Counted from the stretch's first letter, positions 39,497 to 50,987 are shown. The stretch: DNA of 64,000 bases from Campylobacter portucalensis (GCF_009690845.1 NZ_VWSJ01000009.1:1-64000); one strand, 5' to 3'. The notes: generated from the sequence alone by a model not told the origin. Translations and numbers: made by a program.

Positions 39497-41575
39497 ATGT
39501 CAGAAATTTCAAATATTTTTATAAATAGGGAGCTTTCTTGGCTTAGATTTAATACAAGAGTTTTGGCTCAGTGTAAAAAAAATATACCTTTGATTGAAAA
39601 ACTCAAATTTTTAGCTATATATTCAACAAATTTGGATGAATTTTATATGATAAGAGTGGCTGGATTAAAACAACTTTTTATGGCTGGAATTACAGCTAGC
39701 GGAAGCGATGAGATGACTCCACTTGAACAATTAAGAGAGATTAGGGCTTATTTGCAAAATGAGTTAAATGATCTAACAAATGAGTATGAAAAGGTTGTAA
39801 ATTCTTTAAAAGAGAGTGGATTTTTTATAGTAAATTATGATGAGTTGGATGAAGCTTTAAAATTAAAAGCTGATGATTATTTCTTTTCAAATCTTTTGCC
39901 CATTATTGTTCCAATCGCTGTTGATTCAACCCACCCTTTTCCGCATTTAAACAATCTCAGTTTTGCTCTTGCTGTAAAATTAGAAGATATAAATAAGCAA
40001 GATAGCATTAAATTTGGAATGATAAGAATTCCAAGGGTTATGCCTAGATTTGTGCAAGTAAGCGATAATTTTTATGTTCCTATAGAAAGCATTGTTCAAC
40101 GTCATGCAGAAGAGATTTTTCCAGGGTATAAACTTATTAGCTCTGCTGCATTTAGGGTTACTAGAAATGCTGATATTGTGATAGAAGAAGAAGAAGCAGA
40201 TGATTTTATGATGATATTGGAGCAGGGGTTAAAGCTTAGAAGAAAGGGTGCTTTTGTGCGTTTGCAAATAGCTAAAAATTCAGATCCAGATCTGCTTGAA
40301 TTTCTAAATTCTCATATGAAAATTTTTTATAAAGACATTTATGAATACAGTATCCCTTTATCGCTAGATGGACTTTGGAGCGTTGTTAGTAATAAAGATT
40401 TTGTACATTTAATGAATCCTCTTTATACCCCCAAAACACTACCTCCATTTTGTGATAATAGCTCTATTTTTGATGAGATGGATAAGGGCGATATTTTAAT
40501 AAATCACCCTTATGAGAGCTTTGAACCTGTAGCTAGCCTAATAAAGGAAGCAGCAAAAGATCCTAAAGTGATATCTATCAGAATGACGCTTTACAGGGTC
40601 GAAAAAAACTCATCAATAGTTCAAGCATTAATAGATGCAGCAAATGAAGGCATACAAGTAACTGTAATGGTAGAGTTAAAGGCTAGATTTGATGAGGAAA
40701 ATAATCTTCACTGGGCTAAATCATTAGAAGATGCAGGAGCACATGTAATTTATGGAATAACTGGTTTTAAAGTCCATGCAAAAGTTACGCAAATCATAAG
40801 AAAAAGCGGTGATAGGCTTAAATTTTATATACATTTTGGCACTGGAAATTACAATGGAAGCAGTGCTAAAGTTTATACTGATATTAGTTTTTTTACCACA
40901 GATGAAAATTTCGCAAAAGACACCACGACATTTTTTCATATCCTTTCAGGATATAATAAAAATCGCCATTTAAATACTCTTTCAATGTCGCCAATGCAAA
41001 TAAAAAAACGTTTAATAGATATGATAAAACTTGAAGAAAGCAGAGGTAAGGATGGTTGTATTATCGCTAAAATGAATGCACTCGTAGATACAGATATGAT
41101 AAAAGCTCTCATAAAAGCAAATAAAGCAGGGGTTAAGATAAATTTAATAGTTAGAGGAATTTGTTGCTTAAGACCTGGAATCGAAGGGGTAAGTGATAAT
41201 ATCAAAATTATATCAATTGTGGGAAAATACCTAGAACATGCTAGAATTTTTTATTTTAAACATTCAAATCCGGAAGTTTATATATCTAGTGCTGATTGGA
41301 TGCCTCGAAATTTGGAGCGAAGATTAGAGTTAATGACTCCTATTTATAATGAAAATTTAAAAAAGAAATTAAAAGACATATTAAAAGTTCAATTAAGTGA
41401 CACTGCACTTGCATTTGAGCTGCAAAATAGCGGCGAATATAAAAAAATCGAAGAAAACGGTAAGATAGATAGCCATATGATTTTTGAGGAGTATTATAAT
41501 AAAATATTTAAAAGCATAAAAAAACATAGTGATGTTAATGATATTTTGGTTACTAAACTACTAAAAGATAGTTGA
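39497..41575 (+). CDS. ppk: Polyphosphate kinase Ppk1
   Basis: Ppk1 transfers the gamma phosphate of ATP onto inorganic polyphosphate. The 692-residue protein shows the N-domain start [16 protein letters not shown], the [17 protein letters not shown] region and the phosphohistidine site [27 protein letters not shown] and the C-terminal [18 protein letters not shown] follow. Length is normal. I prefer the ATG at 39497 (AAAGG 7 bases upstream) over the adjoining GTG at 39494. Confidence 0.96.
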   Translation: MSEISNIFINRELSWLRFNTRVLAQCKKNIPLIEKLKFLAIYSTNLDEFYMIRVAGLKQLFMAGITASGSDEMTPLEQLREIRAYLQNELNDLTNEYEKVVNSLKESGFFIVNYDELDEALKLKADDYFFSNLLPIIVPIAVDSTHPFPHLNNLSFALAVKLEDINKQDSIKFGMIRIPRVMPRFVQVSDNFYVPIESIVQRHAEEIFPGYKLISSAAFRVTRNADIVIEEEEADDFMMILEQGLKLRRKGAFVRLQIAKNSDPDLLEFLNSHMKIFYKDIYEYSIPLSLDGLWSVVSNKDFVHLMNPLYTPKTLPPFCDNSSIFDEMDKGDILINHPYESFEPVASLIKEAAKDPKVISIRMTLYRVEKNSSIVQALIDAANEGIQVTVMVELKARFDEENNLHWAKSLEDAGAHVIYGITGFKVHAKVTQIIRKSGDRLKFYIHFGTGNYNGSSAKVYTDISFFTTDENFAKDTTTFFHILSGYNKNRHLNTLSMSPMQIKKRLIDMIKLEESRGKDGCIIAKMNALVDTDMIKALIKANKAGVKINLIVRGICCLRPGIEGVSDNIKIISIVGKYLEHARIFYFKHSNPEVYISSADWMPRNLERRLELMTPIYNENLKKKLKDILKVQLSDTALAFELQNSGEYKKIEENGKIDSHMIFEEYYNKIFKSIKKHSDVNDILVTKLLKDS

Positions 41576-42823
41576 TTAAGCTAAATTTAGAGATTTGTTT
41601 CTACTTTTAATCGCTCTTTTGGCAATTTATTTTAAATTTGTGTCCATATTTAATTTTTGATTGAGATATATAATTTAAAAATAAAATCTATATTTATCAC
41701 AATTTGTAAATTAAAATTTATCATATATTTTAATAACATAGTTGCTGGAAAAATCAATAAAATTAAAGAATTTATGATAATGAATTTCTAAAAAAGAAGC
41801 TTATTTGATTTTATTGGAAAATTTAATCAATAATCCATGTAAATTTAAAACTATACAAAATATGATTATAAAAATAACTTTGATATTAAATTTATTGTGT
41901 TTAAAATATTATTTTTGATAATTTAAATTTTTGACTCTAAAACGCTAAGAGTGATTATGAAAAAATTAAAGCAATTTTGGATTATCAAATAAGCTTTAAA
42001 AAAATCATATATTTTTATACAGTAGTGATAGATTATAGTGCTTTATATGGTATTGCAAAATTTTCACTATAAGAAAAATTAAAAATAAGTATTTGTTATT
42101 TGTGAAATAAAAATGTAGATGAAATGTTAATTTTAAAAATAATATCAAAATTTGATTATAAAAAAGATTTAAGTGAATGCTTTGATTTATCGATGATATA
42201 ACTTGATTGCAAATAAAATAATAATAAATTTTAAAACAAAAATTCATATAAAAACATTGATAACAAGCTAAAAAAGTATAAGAAGTGTAAAATAAAATCA
42301 TTACTTTGAAAAATAGTATAAAATTATTTCTTTTTGAATTAGCAATAAATCGGGCTTTATATCTAAAATTTTTATTTATAGTAGTTTTGAAAACTCTTTG
42401 AAATATTTTTGATATCTCTTTTAAAATCGTCTAATATTTTTTATTTTTACAATCCTATTTTCAAATTTAATATCTTTAGATTTTTGTACAAATTCTTACT
42501 GTTTTAAGTTTTCTCTTATTTTACTCAGCAACAATCCTAAAAAAGCCTATAATCTTACAAAATTTAGTTTTTAATTTTAAGATTATGAGTGATAAAATCG
42601 ATCACTTTAGTAGTTTAAAAATTTGTGATAAATGGTTTATTGTGGCTAAAAATGGCAAATATCGTAAAGATAATTTTCTAACATCAGATTTTTTGAGCTT
42701 AAACTAAAAAATAAAGAGAATTATCAATTTTGTATAACATTAATAAGAAATCAAATTTATTCTACTTAATTTCTTTATATTTAAGCCCAAATAAGGATAA
42801 ATTTTCACTAAATACAGCCCTAT
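41576..42823. other. Long AT-rich gene-free stretch with a possible gene remnant
   Basis: About 1.25 kb between ppk1 and tgt without a credible gene. On the plus strand an open stretch from about 42520 ends at TAA 42707 and encodes KICDKWFIVAKNGKYRKDN, which reads like a protein tail but lacks a start and ribosome site. The rest is dense in stops in all frames. I read it as an old deletion or decay site. Confidence 0.5.
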
Positions 42824-43942
42824 TTAACTTCTCTTTGCATAAAATGCTTTTTTAAATTTACTAAATTCCCTTTTTAAAATCGCTTCTCTAGCACCTTTCG
42901 TTAAATTTAGATAATAATGAAGATTATGAAGACTTGCAAGGCGGTAAAAGGTAAGTTCTTTGCTTCTATAAAGATGATTTAAATATCCCCTAGAATATCT
43001 TTTACAAGTATAACAATCGCACTCTTTATCAATAGGCATATCATCGTTTATAAATTTAGCACTTTTGATATTTATCTTACCAAAGCTCGTAAAAAGCGTA
43101 CCATTTCTTGCATTTCTTGTTGGCATTACACAATCAAACATATCAACCCCACGCTCAATATTTTCTATCAAATCTTCAGGCGTTCCAACTCCCATTAAAT
43201 ATCTAGGGCGATTTTCATCGATAAATTCCATCACACCCTCTACAGTGTCATACATCTCTTCATTGCTCTCTCCAACACTCAATCCACCAATGGCAAGCCC
43301 ATCAAATTCCATCTCGCTAAATTCTAAAGCACATTTTTTTCTAGCTTCATAATCAGTGCCTCCTTGAATTATCCCAAATAAATTTTGATTTATCCCAATT
43401 CCATTCATTTGCTTAAATTTATGATACTCAAGTGCCTCTTTTCCCCATAAAATAGTTCTTTTTATGCTTTCTTCAACTCTTTTTTTTGTAGCTGGTAGGG
43501 CTATTAAATCATCTAAAATCATCATAATATCGCTTTTTAAATTATGCTGGATATCGATAACTGATTTAGGCGTAAAATAGTGTCTTGAGCCATCTATATG
43601 AGAAGCAAATTTAATCCCCTCATCAGTAGTTTTTGAAATTTTGCTTAAACTAAAAGCTTGAAATCCACCGCTATCGGTTAAAAAACTTCTATTAAATTTA
43701 GTAAATCCATGAAGTCCGCCAAAATTCTTCACAACTTTTGAAGTAGGGCGTAGATACATATGGTAAGTATTTGCTAAGATTATTTTAGCATCTAAAATTT
43801 CACTCATATCAACAGCATCTAAACTTTTCACAGCTCCAACAGTTCCAACAGGCATAAAAACAGGAGTTTTTATAATTGAGTGAGCTGTTTTAATCGTGCA
43901 AGCTCTAGCATTTTCATCTGTTTTATCTATTTTAAATTCCAT
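42824..43942 (-). CDS. tgt: tRNA-guanine transglycosylase Tgt
   Basis: Tgt swaps guanine 34 for the queuosine precursor preQ1 in tRNAs with GUN anticodons. The 372-residue protein shows [17 protein letters not shown] at the start, the catalytic [27 protein letters not shown] and [16 protein letters not shown] (nucleophile Asp). The zinc site is [17 protein letters not shown]. It is divergent from the TrkA-like gene, with about 40 bases between starts. Confidence 0.97.
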   Translation of the reverse strand: MEFKIDKTDENARACTIKTAHSIIKTPVFMPVGTVGAVKSLDAVDMSEILDAKIILANTYHMYLRPTSKVVKNFGGLHGFTKFNRSFLTDSGGFQAFSLSKISKTTDEGIKFASHIDGSRHYFTPKSVIDIQHNLKSDIMMILDDLIALPATKKRVEESIKRTILWGKEALEYHKFKQMNGIGINQNLFGIIQGGTDYEARKKCALEFSEMEFDGLAIGGLSVGESNEEMYDTVEGVMEFIDENRPRYLMGVGTPEDLIENIERGVDMFDCVMPTRNARNGTLFTSFGKINIKSAKFINDDMPIDKECDCYTCKRYSRGYLNHLYRSKELTFYRLASLHNLHYYLNLTKGAREAILKREFSKFKKAFYAKRS

Positions 43943-43947
43943 TTTGC

Positions 43948-43953
43948 TATAAT
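43948..43953 (+). promoter_or_regulatory. -10 box between tgt and the TrkA-like gene
   Basis: TTTTGCTATAATATCC has a perfect TATAAT 29 bases before the ATG at 43982 and only six bases beyond the divergent tgt start, so it should serve the plus-strand operon. Confidence 0.6.
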
Positions 43954-43981
43954 ATCCTTTTTAAAAAAATTTGGAGTAAAT

Positions 43982-45400
43982 ATGAAAAATATCTTAATTA
44001 TTGCAGATGGAATTGTAGCAAAAAATTTCTTAGAAAATATAGTAAAACTAAAAAATGTTAATCATAATTATGTTATTGTGATTAATGATGATGAAACTTT
44101 ACCAAAAAATTTCAATATAGAAAATGCAAAAGTTTATAAATTTGATCCAACTAGCAAAGCTAGATTAGAGATGATTGTGGATGATAATTTTGATAGATTT
44201 TTGGTTATTATGGATGATAAATTTGAAGCAAAAATTGTTTATGAAAATTTAAGATCTTTAAATAGCGATGAAGAAATTTATCTGCTTGATAAGTGGAATT
44301 TAATAGAAGAGATAGAAGATGAGCATATGAAATTTATAAATGTAAATTCCATTATCTCATCAAGACTTGTAGGATTTTTACCAGATAGTCCAGTTTTTGC
44401 TGATAATATCGGACTTGGTGAGGGTGAAATTATGGAGGTTAAAGTTCCAATTGGAAGCTCATTTGCATATAAGAGGTTAAATACAATTTTACGAAATAGT
44501 TTTTCAATTCCTATGATTTATAGACATAATGAGATAATTTTAACTAAAAATAATACTATGATTTTTCCAAATGATTCTCTTTTGTTGGTTGGCAAACCAG
44601 CTATTTTAAAGGATGTATTTTTATCTATAAAAAAAGCAAAAGGTCAATTTCCATCACCTTTTGGTATAAATTTTTATCTTATTTTTGATATGAAAAATTT
44701 AAGTTATGAAAGATTTAAAAAAATATATGAAAATGCTATTTTTCTTAATAAAACAATAACAAACCATAAGCTTTACATAAGAGTTATAAATCCAACTATT
44801 TCTAAAATTTTAGATGATATAAAAAAATTAAATGAAGATGATAGTTGCGAGGTTTTTATAGATTATAATCACACCAAACCTGATATGATGAAAGTAGATA
44901 TAAAAAAACATGAAATTGGAATGGTTATAGCTGAAAAAAATTTTTTTGAAACTTATAAAAAACAATTTTATAGCCTTAAAACTCCTGTTTTGTCGATTGG
45001 AAAAGGTGATATTAAAAATTTAAAAAAAGGCGTTATTTTGGTAAATTCAAAAAGTAGCACAAGTGAAGCTAGTGTTGTTTTTGATCTTTGTGGTCAGCTT
45101 GGCATAGATATTGATTTATATTATTATGATAACGACATTAACTCAAATAAAAGCGTTTTGAGTTATTATGAGAGTTTATCGACATTATTTAAAAAAGATT
45201 TAATTATAAATGACGATAAAACGCAAAATCCGCTTCAAATTTTAAAGCATCAAAGTGATTTTTTGCATTTTGTTCCTTTCGATAAAAAAACATTAAAAAG
45301 TAAAAGGATAAAATCTATTTTTTCTAAAGATATGGATGAGCTTTATTTTATGCTAGAGGACAATTATCAACTTTTTATACCTAGTTATTGTGAAATTTAA
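43982..45400 (+). CDS. TrkA-like regulatory protein (COG3400-type)
   Basis: A 472-residue soluble protein. The N-terminus is a Rossmann-like domain (ILIIADGIVAKNFLENI, LVIMDDKFEAKIVYENLRSL). A TrkA-C-like domain follows at about 150-220 (EVKVPIGSSFAYKRLNTILR, MIFPNDSLLLVGKPAIL), then a second Rossmann-like half. It resembles K+ channel/transport gating subunits, but no channel gene is adjacent. The open frame extends upstream of 43982, but the ATG there has GGAG at proper spacing and begins the conserved region. As I recall, the aroB-side synteny is shared with C. jejuni. Confidence 0.75.
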   Translation: MKNILIIADGIVAKNFLENIVKLKNVNHNYVIVINDDETLPKNFNIENAKVYKFDPTSKARLEMIVDDNFDRFLVIMDDKFEAKIVYENLRSLNSDEEIYLLDKWNLIEEIEDEHMKFINVNSIISSRLVGFLPDSPVFADNIGLGEGEIMEVKVPIGSSFAYKRLNTILRNSFSIPMIYRHNEIILTKNNTMIFPNDSLLLVGKPAILKDVFLSIKKAKGQFPSPFGINFYLIFDMKNLSYERFKKIYENAIFLNKTITNHKLYIRVINPTISKILDDIKKLNEDDSCEVFIDYNHTKPDMMKVDIKKHEIGMVIAEKNFFETYKKQFYSLKTPVLSIGKGDIKNLKKGVILVNSKSSTSEASVVFDLCGQLGIDIDLYYYDNDINSNKSVLSYYESLSTLFKKDLIINDDKTQNPLQILKHQSDFLHFVPFDKKTLKSKRIKSIFSKDMDELYFMLEDNYQLFIPSYCEI

Positions 45401-45441
45401 TAATTTAAGATAAAATAAAGCACTTATTAAAAGGTAAAATT

Positions 45442-46476
45442 ATGCAAGTAGATGTAGATTTAAAAGATTTTAGTTATAAAGTTTTTATAGATGAGCTATC
45501 TCAGTTAAAATTTAATCAAAATGTGGCAATTATTACAAACCAAACTGTATCTGGGCTTTGGTTAAAAGATCTTTTGTCTTTAATTGAAGCTAAAAATTTA
45601 AATATAATATCAATTCCAGATGGAGAAAATTATAAGAATTTTGATACTTTAAATTTTATTTTAGAGCAACTTTTTGTTGCTAAATTTGATAGAAAAAGCA
45701 CTCTTATAGCTTTTGGCGGTGGTGTTGTGAGTGATATTACAGGATTTGCGGCTAGTATTTTTCAAAGAGGAATTGATTTTATAAATATCCCAACAACGCT
45801 TTTATCTCAAATAGATGCAAGTGTTGGCGGAAAAACTGGCATTAATAATAAATTTGGTAAGAATTTAATAGGCTCTTTTCATCAACCAAAAGCCGTATAT
45901 TGCGAGAGTAAATTTTTAAAAACTTTACCGTATCGGGAATTTGTAGCAGGTGTAGCTGAGGGGATAAAAATGGCTATTATGTTTGATAAAAATCTATTTA
46001 AATTTTTAGAAAAAAGTGATTTAAAAACTCAAAATGAAATTTCTAAACTTATAAAAAAATGCGTAGAAATAAAAGCAAAAGTTGTTAGCTTAGATGAAAG
46101 GGAGTCAAATATAAGAGTTGTTTTAAATTACGGTCATACTTTTGGTCATGTTATAGAAAATAATACAAATTATCTTAAATTTCTCCACGGCGAAGCGGTT
46201 TCAATTGGTATGAATATGGCAAATCATTTGGCTTTTAGATTAAATTTAATTTCAAAAGATGAACTGGTGTCGATAGAAAAATTACTGATTAAATTTAATC
46301 TTCCTACTAGGTATAAAATTAAAGATATAGAGAAATTTTATGATAAATTTTTTCTTGACAAAAAGAGCAGCAATAAAAAAATTAAATTTATTCTTCCAAA
46401 TGGAATAGGAAAATATATTGTAAAAGATGATATATCAAAAGATATAGTTTTAGAAGTTTTAAGAGAGTTTCAATGA
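45442..46476 (+). CDS. aroB: 3-dehydroquinate synthase
   Basis: AroB makes 3-dehydroquinate, the first ring of the shikimate route. The 344-residue protein has the NAD site LIAFGGGVVSDITGFAAS. Other motifs are FINIPTTLLSQIDASVGGKTGIN, the metal ligands in NYGHTFGHVIE, and LHGEAVSIGMNMA. It overlaps the mscS-like start by 4 bases. Confidence 0.97.
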   Translation: MQVDVDLKDFSYKVFIDELSQLKFNQNVAIITNQTVSGLWLKDLLSLIEAKNLNIISIPDGENYKNFDTLNFILEQLFVAKFDRKSTLIAFGGGVVSDITGFAASIFQRGIDFINIPTTLLSQIDASVGGKTGINNKFGKNLIGSFHQPKAVYCESKFLKTLPYREFVAGVAEGIKMAIMFDKNLFKFLEKSDLKTQNEISKLIKKCVEIKAKVVSLDERESNIRVVLNYGHTFGHVIENNTNYLKFLHGEAVSIGMNMANHLAFRLNLISKDELVSIEKLLIKFNLPTRYKIKDIEKFYDKFFLDKKSSNKKIKFILPNGIGKYIVKDDISKDIVLEVLREFQ

Positions 46477-48104
46477 GAATATTTTTTTTAATTTTTATTT
46501 TTTTAAATTTTGCTATTGCGGATGTAAATAGCAGTTCCGAAAATTCATTAAAATTTCAACAATATGGAGATTTAAAACGAAATTTAATTAGTATTGATGA
46601 TAAAATTTCACAAAATATATGGTTTATTCAGTTTCAAAATTATCAAAACTACCAAAATTTAAAAAAAGAGTATGAAAATTTAAAAAAGAAGATTAATGAA
46701 ACTAAAAAAGCAGAATTAAAAGATGAGTTAAAAAAGCGTCAAAAAACTATTTATGATCAACTTGAGCTTTTAAAAGAGTATGAAAAAGAGCCTTTTACTA
46801 GAATGTTAGAGCCAAAAGAGATTGAGATGTATAATAAAATTTTAACGCCTTTTGGTGTGATTGGTGGAATTTCATACATAAAAACTATCTCATCTCACAA
46901 GACTCAATATTTAGAAAATATAAAAAATTTAGATGAGTTGTTGTTGGTTTTACAAGAAAAGGATAAAATTTTAAATCAAATTTTAATAAGCGCAAATAGC
47001 GATGAAGATAAAAACTTAATACTTACTAAAGTAAATGATAACAAAAAAATAATTGATGAGCTTTTATCGGCAAAAGATACTTCAAAAATCACATATAATG
47101 TATATGTAAAAAAAATAGATGAGATTATTTCAAATGTTAGAGCTGATATTAATATACAGGTAAAAATAGTTATTAACATATCTATTTTGATAATTTTTGT
47201 CATATTGATTACTATATTATTTAAATATATAGTAAAAAAATCCATAAGCGATAGCGAGCGAGTTTATATGGCAAATAAAATTATAAATTTTATAAATATA
47301 AATTTGATTTTGCTAATTATTTTATTTGCATATATAGAAAATGTTTCATATCTAGTAACCTTACTTGGTTTTGCTTCAGCAGGTCTTGCAATTGCGATGA
47401 AAGATATGTTTATGAGTATGCTTGGATGGATGGTTATAGTAGTTGGTGGTACCTTTAGGGTTGGAGATAGAATTAAAGTTAGGAAAATAAATGGAGAAAT
47501 TTATATAGGCGATATTGTAGATATATCTTTGCTTAGAATGACTATTTATGAAGATATAACAATGACGACTTATAAAGATACTAGGCGAGCAGGAAGGATA
47601 ATTTTTGTTCCAAATAATTATATTTTTACAGAACTCATTTCAAACTATACTCATAGCGGTATGAAGACAGTATGGGATGGTATAGATATACTTCTTACTT
47701 TTGATAGCAATCACAAAAAGGCTGTTTATATCATTAAAAATATAGTAAGAAAATACTCTAAAGGCTACACAGATATAGCAAAAAAACAAATGAGTAAATT
47801 AAGAAGTCAATACAGCATAAAAAATCCAAATGTTGAGCCCAGAATTTTTACACTTTTTGAGCCTTTTGGTATAAAAATAAGTGTTTGGTATATGACAAAT
47901 TCATATGCAACCTTAGGGCTTAGAAGCACGATTTCGGCTGAAATTTTAGAATCCATTCAAAAAGAGAAAGATATAGAAATAGCCTATCCAATTCAAAATT
48001 TTCATCTATTTAAGACAAAAAAACAAGAGGAAAATTTTAGCACTTTTAAAAATACAGATGCTGAAACTTTATCTCAAACTTTAATAAAGGATCAGTTATT
48101 TTGA
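46473..48104 (+). CDS. MscS-family mechanosensitive channel with long N-terminal domain
   Basis: A 543-residue protein: signal peptide (1-16), a Lys/Glu-rich coiled-coil periplasmic region to about 230, and three membrane helices (about 232-320). The MscS beta domain contains MLGWMVIVVGGTFRVGDRIKV, and a cytoplasmic domain follows. The pore helix is LLGFASAGLAIAMKDMF, with the Gly/Ala pattern of MscS. It relieves osmotic pressure. Coupled to aroB and mtaB by overlaps. Confidence 0.88.
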   Translation: MRIFFLIFIFLNFAIADVNSSSENSLKFQQYGDLKRNLISIDDKISQNIWFIQFQNYQNYQNLKKEYENLKKKINETKKAELKDELKKRQKTIYDQLELLKEYEKEPFTRMLEPKEIEMYNKILTPFGVIGGISYIKTISSHKTQYLENIKNLDELLLVLQEKDKILNQILISANSDEDKNLILTKVNDNKKIIDELLSAKDTSKITYNVYVKKIDEIISNVRADINIQVKIVINISILIIFVILITILFKYIVKKSISDSERVYMANKIINFININLILLIILFAYIENVSYLVTLLGFASAGLAIAMKDMFMSMLGWMVIVVGGTFRVGDRIKVRKINGEIYIGDIVDISLLRMTIYEDITMTTYKDTRRAGRIIFVPNNYIFTELISNYTHSGMKTVWDGIDILLTFDSNHKKAVYIIKNIVRKYSKGYTDIAKKQMSKLRSQYSIKNPNVEPRIFTLFEPFGIKISVWYMTNSYATLGLRSTISAEILESIQKEKDIEIAYPIQNFHLFKTKKQEENFSTFKNTDAETLSQTLIKDQLF

Positions 48105-49339
48105 AAGTATATTTTAAAACTTTTGGTTGCAGAACAAATATTTATGATAGCGAGCTTATGAAAAATTCTTTAAAAATTCACGAAATTTGCGATAATGAAA
48201 GCGAAGCAGATGCTATTATTGTAAATTCTTGCACTGTTACAAATGGTGCTGATAGTGATGTTAGAAATTATATAAATAGGATTAAAAGAAGCGGCAAGAA
48301 GGTGCTTTTAACAGGATGTGGTGCTGTTAGTAGAGGAGATGAGCTTTTAAAAAGCGGTAAAGTTTTTGGGGTTTTTGGTATGAGTGAAAAATCTCAAATA
48401 GATGATTTCTTAGATAGAAAAACGAATTTCATCGAGCTTGGAAATTTAAATTCTAAAGAAAAAAATTTTGTAACAAATTTTACCAATCACACAAAGGCTT
48501 TTTTAAAAATTCAAGAAGGTTGCAATTTTAATTGTAGTTATTGCATAATTCCTCAGGTTAGAGGCAGAGCAAGAAGTGAAGATGAAGAAAAAATTTTACT
48601 AGAAGCTAAAAATTTAGTAGAAAAAGGATTTTGCGAGCTTGTTTTAACAGGAACAAATATAGGAAGTTATGGGCGTGATAATTCATCAAATTTAGGGAAT
48701 TTATTAAAAAAACTCTCTAAAATTAATGGAGTTAAAAGAATTCGCCTTGGAAGTTTAGAGCCATCTCAAATAGATGATAGCTTTAAAGAGATTTTGAATG
48801 AGCCTTGGCTTGAGAAACATCTTCACATAGCACTTCAACACACTAGTCCAAAAATGTTAAAAATTATGCGTAGAAGAAATGAGGCTTTAAAAGATATTGA
48901 GCTTTTTTTTGAGTTAGCTTCAAAAGGTTTTGCATTAGGAACTGATTTTATTGTAGGTCATCCAGGCGAGAGTGATGAGATATGGGAGGAAGCGATTGTA
49001 AATTTTAGAGCTTTTCCTCTAACTCATCTGCACGCTTTTATATATTCTAAAAGAGATGGCACTCACTCAGCTAGTTTAAAGATGGATGTAAATGGCACTT
49101 TAGCAAAAAAGAGATTAAAGATGATTCAAAATATAGTTGATTTAAATAATTTTAATTTTAGAAAAATGCAAAAAAACCCTCTTGAAATTTTGGTTGAACA
49201 AAAAAATGGTGATTACTTTAGTGGATTTGATGAGTATTATAATAAAATTTATATAAAAAGTGATCAAGATCTTAAAAACAGATGGATAAAGGTGGTGGAT
49301 TATGAGGCTAAATTTGATGCAAATTATGCAGAAATTTAA
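48101..49339 (+). CDS. mtaB: tRNA t6A37 methylthiotransferase MtaB
   Basis: A radical-SAM methylthiotransferase that converts t6A37 to ms2t6A37 in tRNAs reading ANN codons. The 412-residue protein has the N-terminal MTTase cysteine domain (VYFKTFGCRTNIYDSELM, VNSCTVT, LTGCGAV). The radical-SAM cluster motif is GCNFNCSYCIIPQVRGRARS (CxxxCxxC). A TRAM-like end follows. RimO and MiaB have different spacing and additional residues. Start TTG at 48101 overlaps the upstream stop. Confidence 0.93.
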   Translation: MKVYFKTFGCRTNIYDSELMKNSLKIHEICDNESEADAIIVNSCTVTNGADSDVRNYINRIKRSGKKVLLTGCGAVSRGDELLKSGKVFGVFGMSEKSQIDDFLDRKTNFIELGNLNSKEKNFVTNFTNHTKAFLKIQEGCNFNCSYCIIPQVRGRARSEDEEKILLEAKNLVEKGFCELVLTGTNIGSYGRDNSSNLGNLLKKLSKINGVKRIRLGSLEPSQIDDSFKEILNEPWLEKHLHIALQHTSPKMLKIMRRRNEALKDIELFFELASKGFALGTDFIVGHPGESDEIWEEAIVNFRAFPLTHLHAFIYSKRDGTHSASLKMDVNGTLAKKRLKMIQNIVDLNNFNFRKMQKNPLEILVEQKNGDYFSGFDEYYNKIYIKSDQDLKNRWIKVVDYEAKFDANYAEI

Positions 49340-50987
49340 GAAAAATAAGCTAAATTTTGTTTTATTTTTTTTAGTTATTTTAATAGGACTTTTGAGTTTT
49401 GTGTATTTTAGAAATTCCGCAAGTTATATATCTTATGAAGATTACAAAAGGCTTTTAAATTTAAATGCTATAGAAAAAGCTTATATTAAAAATGATAAAA
49501 TTTATCTAACCTATAATAAAAAAGATTATATCGTTTTAAAAGAAGCTATAAATTTAAATGAGCTTTTTAAAAAAGTAAAAATTTCAAAAGTTGATGAAAA
49601 TACTTTTTTGATTGAATTTTTGCTTATTTTTGTATTATTTGTGGCATTTTTAAGTTTTCTTATCTTTAAAAGAAATGGCTTAAAAAACTCAACTACTCAA
49701 ATTCATAAAAACTTAACTAAAAATACATATACCTTCACGCCAGCAATTTCTGATATTAAATTTAGCGATGTTGCTGGAATAGATGAAGTTAAAAGCGAAC
49801 TTTGTGAGATAGTGGATTTTTTAAAAAATCCAAAATCATACAACAAACTTGGCATAAAGCTTCCAAAAGGTGTGATAATGGTAGGACCTCCTGGAGTTGG
49901 CAAGACATTGATAGCAAAGGCGGTTGCAGGCGAGGCTGGAGTGCCATTTTTTTATGAAAGTGGTGCAAATTTTAGCGAAATGTTTGTAGGGCTTGGAGCT
50001 AAAAAGGTAAAAGAACTTTTTGCAAATGCTGCATCTTGTGCCCCTTCAATCATATTCATAGACGAAATTGATGCTGTTGGTAAAAGTAGGGGCAATGGGA
50101 GGAATGACGAGAGAGAAGTTACTTTAAATCAACTTTTAACTCAAATGGATGGCTTTGAGGAAAATAGCGGAGTAATCGTTATGGCTGCGACAAATAAAAT
50201 AGAGCTTTTAGATGATGCTTTGCTTAGACCTGGGCGTTTTGATAGAAGAGTTTATGTATCGTTGCCAAACTATAAAGACAGGATAGAAATTTTAAAAATT
50301 TATCTAAAAAACAAAAAAACAAATTTAAATTTAAGTAAGTTATCTCGCTTAACAGTTGGTTTTAGTGGTGCTGGACTTGCCACTTTTGTTAATGAGGCTA
50401 TGATGAATGTATTAAAAAGGGGTGGCGATACTTTAGAATTAAGTGATTTTGAAATTGTTAAGGGAAAAATTTTAAACGGCAAGAAAAAAGAGCTAGTTTT
50501 AAGTGAAGAAGAAAAGCAAATTCAAGCCCTTTATCAAGCTTCTAAAGCTCTTAGTGCGTATTGGTTTGGATTGTGTTTTGAAAAAATTCATCTTTTGGAA
50601 GAGGAATTTATAAGTGATGATAGAGAAATTTTATCTAAATCAAATTTAGAAAGCAAATTAAAAGTGTATTTGAGTGGATTTTGTGCTCTTAAAATTTATA
50701 AAAATGATATCTTTAGCAACTCTAAATTTGACATTCAAAAAGCTCAGAATTTGGCTGAAAAGATGGTTTTTGAGTATGCTATGAATGGTAAATTTATGCC
50801 TAATTCTAATGATATTTTGGAAATTTTAGATAAAAATTATCAAGAAATTTCTGATTTTTTAGACACTATGGAAGATGTGCTTTTTGAAATTTCAAAAGTG
50901 ATTTTTACTTTTGAGATTATAACTTATGATGAAATTCGAAAAATAATAACAAAATTTTATGAAAAGGATGAAGATGCAAAAGATTAA
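49302..50987 (+). CDS. FtsH-like membrane AAA ATPase without the protease zinc motif
   Basis: The 561-residue protein has the FtsH layout: two membrane helices (about 18-36 and 103-122) around a short periplasmic part. The AAA module has SDVAGIDEVKSEL, Walker A GPPGVGKT (195-202), Walker B IIFIDEIDAVGKSRG and the SRH ATNKIELLDDALLRPGRFDRR. The C-terminal domain should hold the zinc motif HEAGH. Here the aligned stretch is YQASKA (411-416), so both zinc histidines and the catalytic glutamate are gone. The motor looks intact, so an unfoldase or assembly role is inferred. It overlaps mtaB by 38 bases. Confidence 0.85.
   Translation: MRLNLMQIMQKFKKNKLNFVLFFLVILIGLLSFVYFRNSASYISYEDYKRLLNLNAIEKAYIKNDKIYLTYNKKDYIVLKEAINLNELFKKVKISKVDENTFLIEFLLIFVLFVAFLSFLIFKRNGLKNSTTQIHKNLTKNTYTFTPAISDIKFSDVAGIDEVKSELCEIVDFLKNPKSYNKLGIKLPKGVIMVGPPGVGKTLIAKAVAGEAGVPFFYESGANFSEMFVGLGAKKVKELFANAASCAPSIIFIDEIDAVGKSRGNGRNDEREVTLNQLLTQMDGFEENSGVIVMAATNKIELLDDALLRPGRFDRRVYVSLPNYKDRIEILKIYLKNKKTNLNLSKLSRLTVGFSGAGLATFVNEAMMNVLKRGGDTLELSDFEIVKGKILNGKKKELVLSEEEKQIQALYQASKALSAYWFGLCFEKIHLLEEEFISDDREILSKSNLESKLKVYLSGFCALKIYKNDIFSNSKFDIQKAQNLAEKMVFEYAMNGKFMPNSNDILEILDKNYQEISDFLDTMEDVLFEISKVIFTFEIITYDEIRKIITKFYEKDEDAKD

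Noticed and set aside
42005-42301. 98-residue hydrophobic frame on the minus strand after ppk1
   Set aside because: Phe/Tyr/Ile/Leu-rich content is what AT-rich random DNA gives; no ribosome site and no motif.
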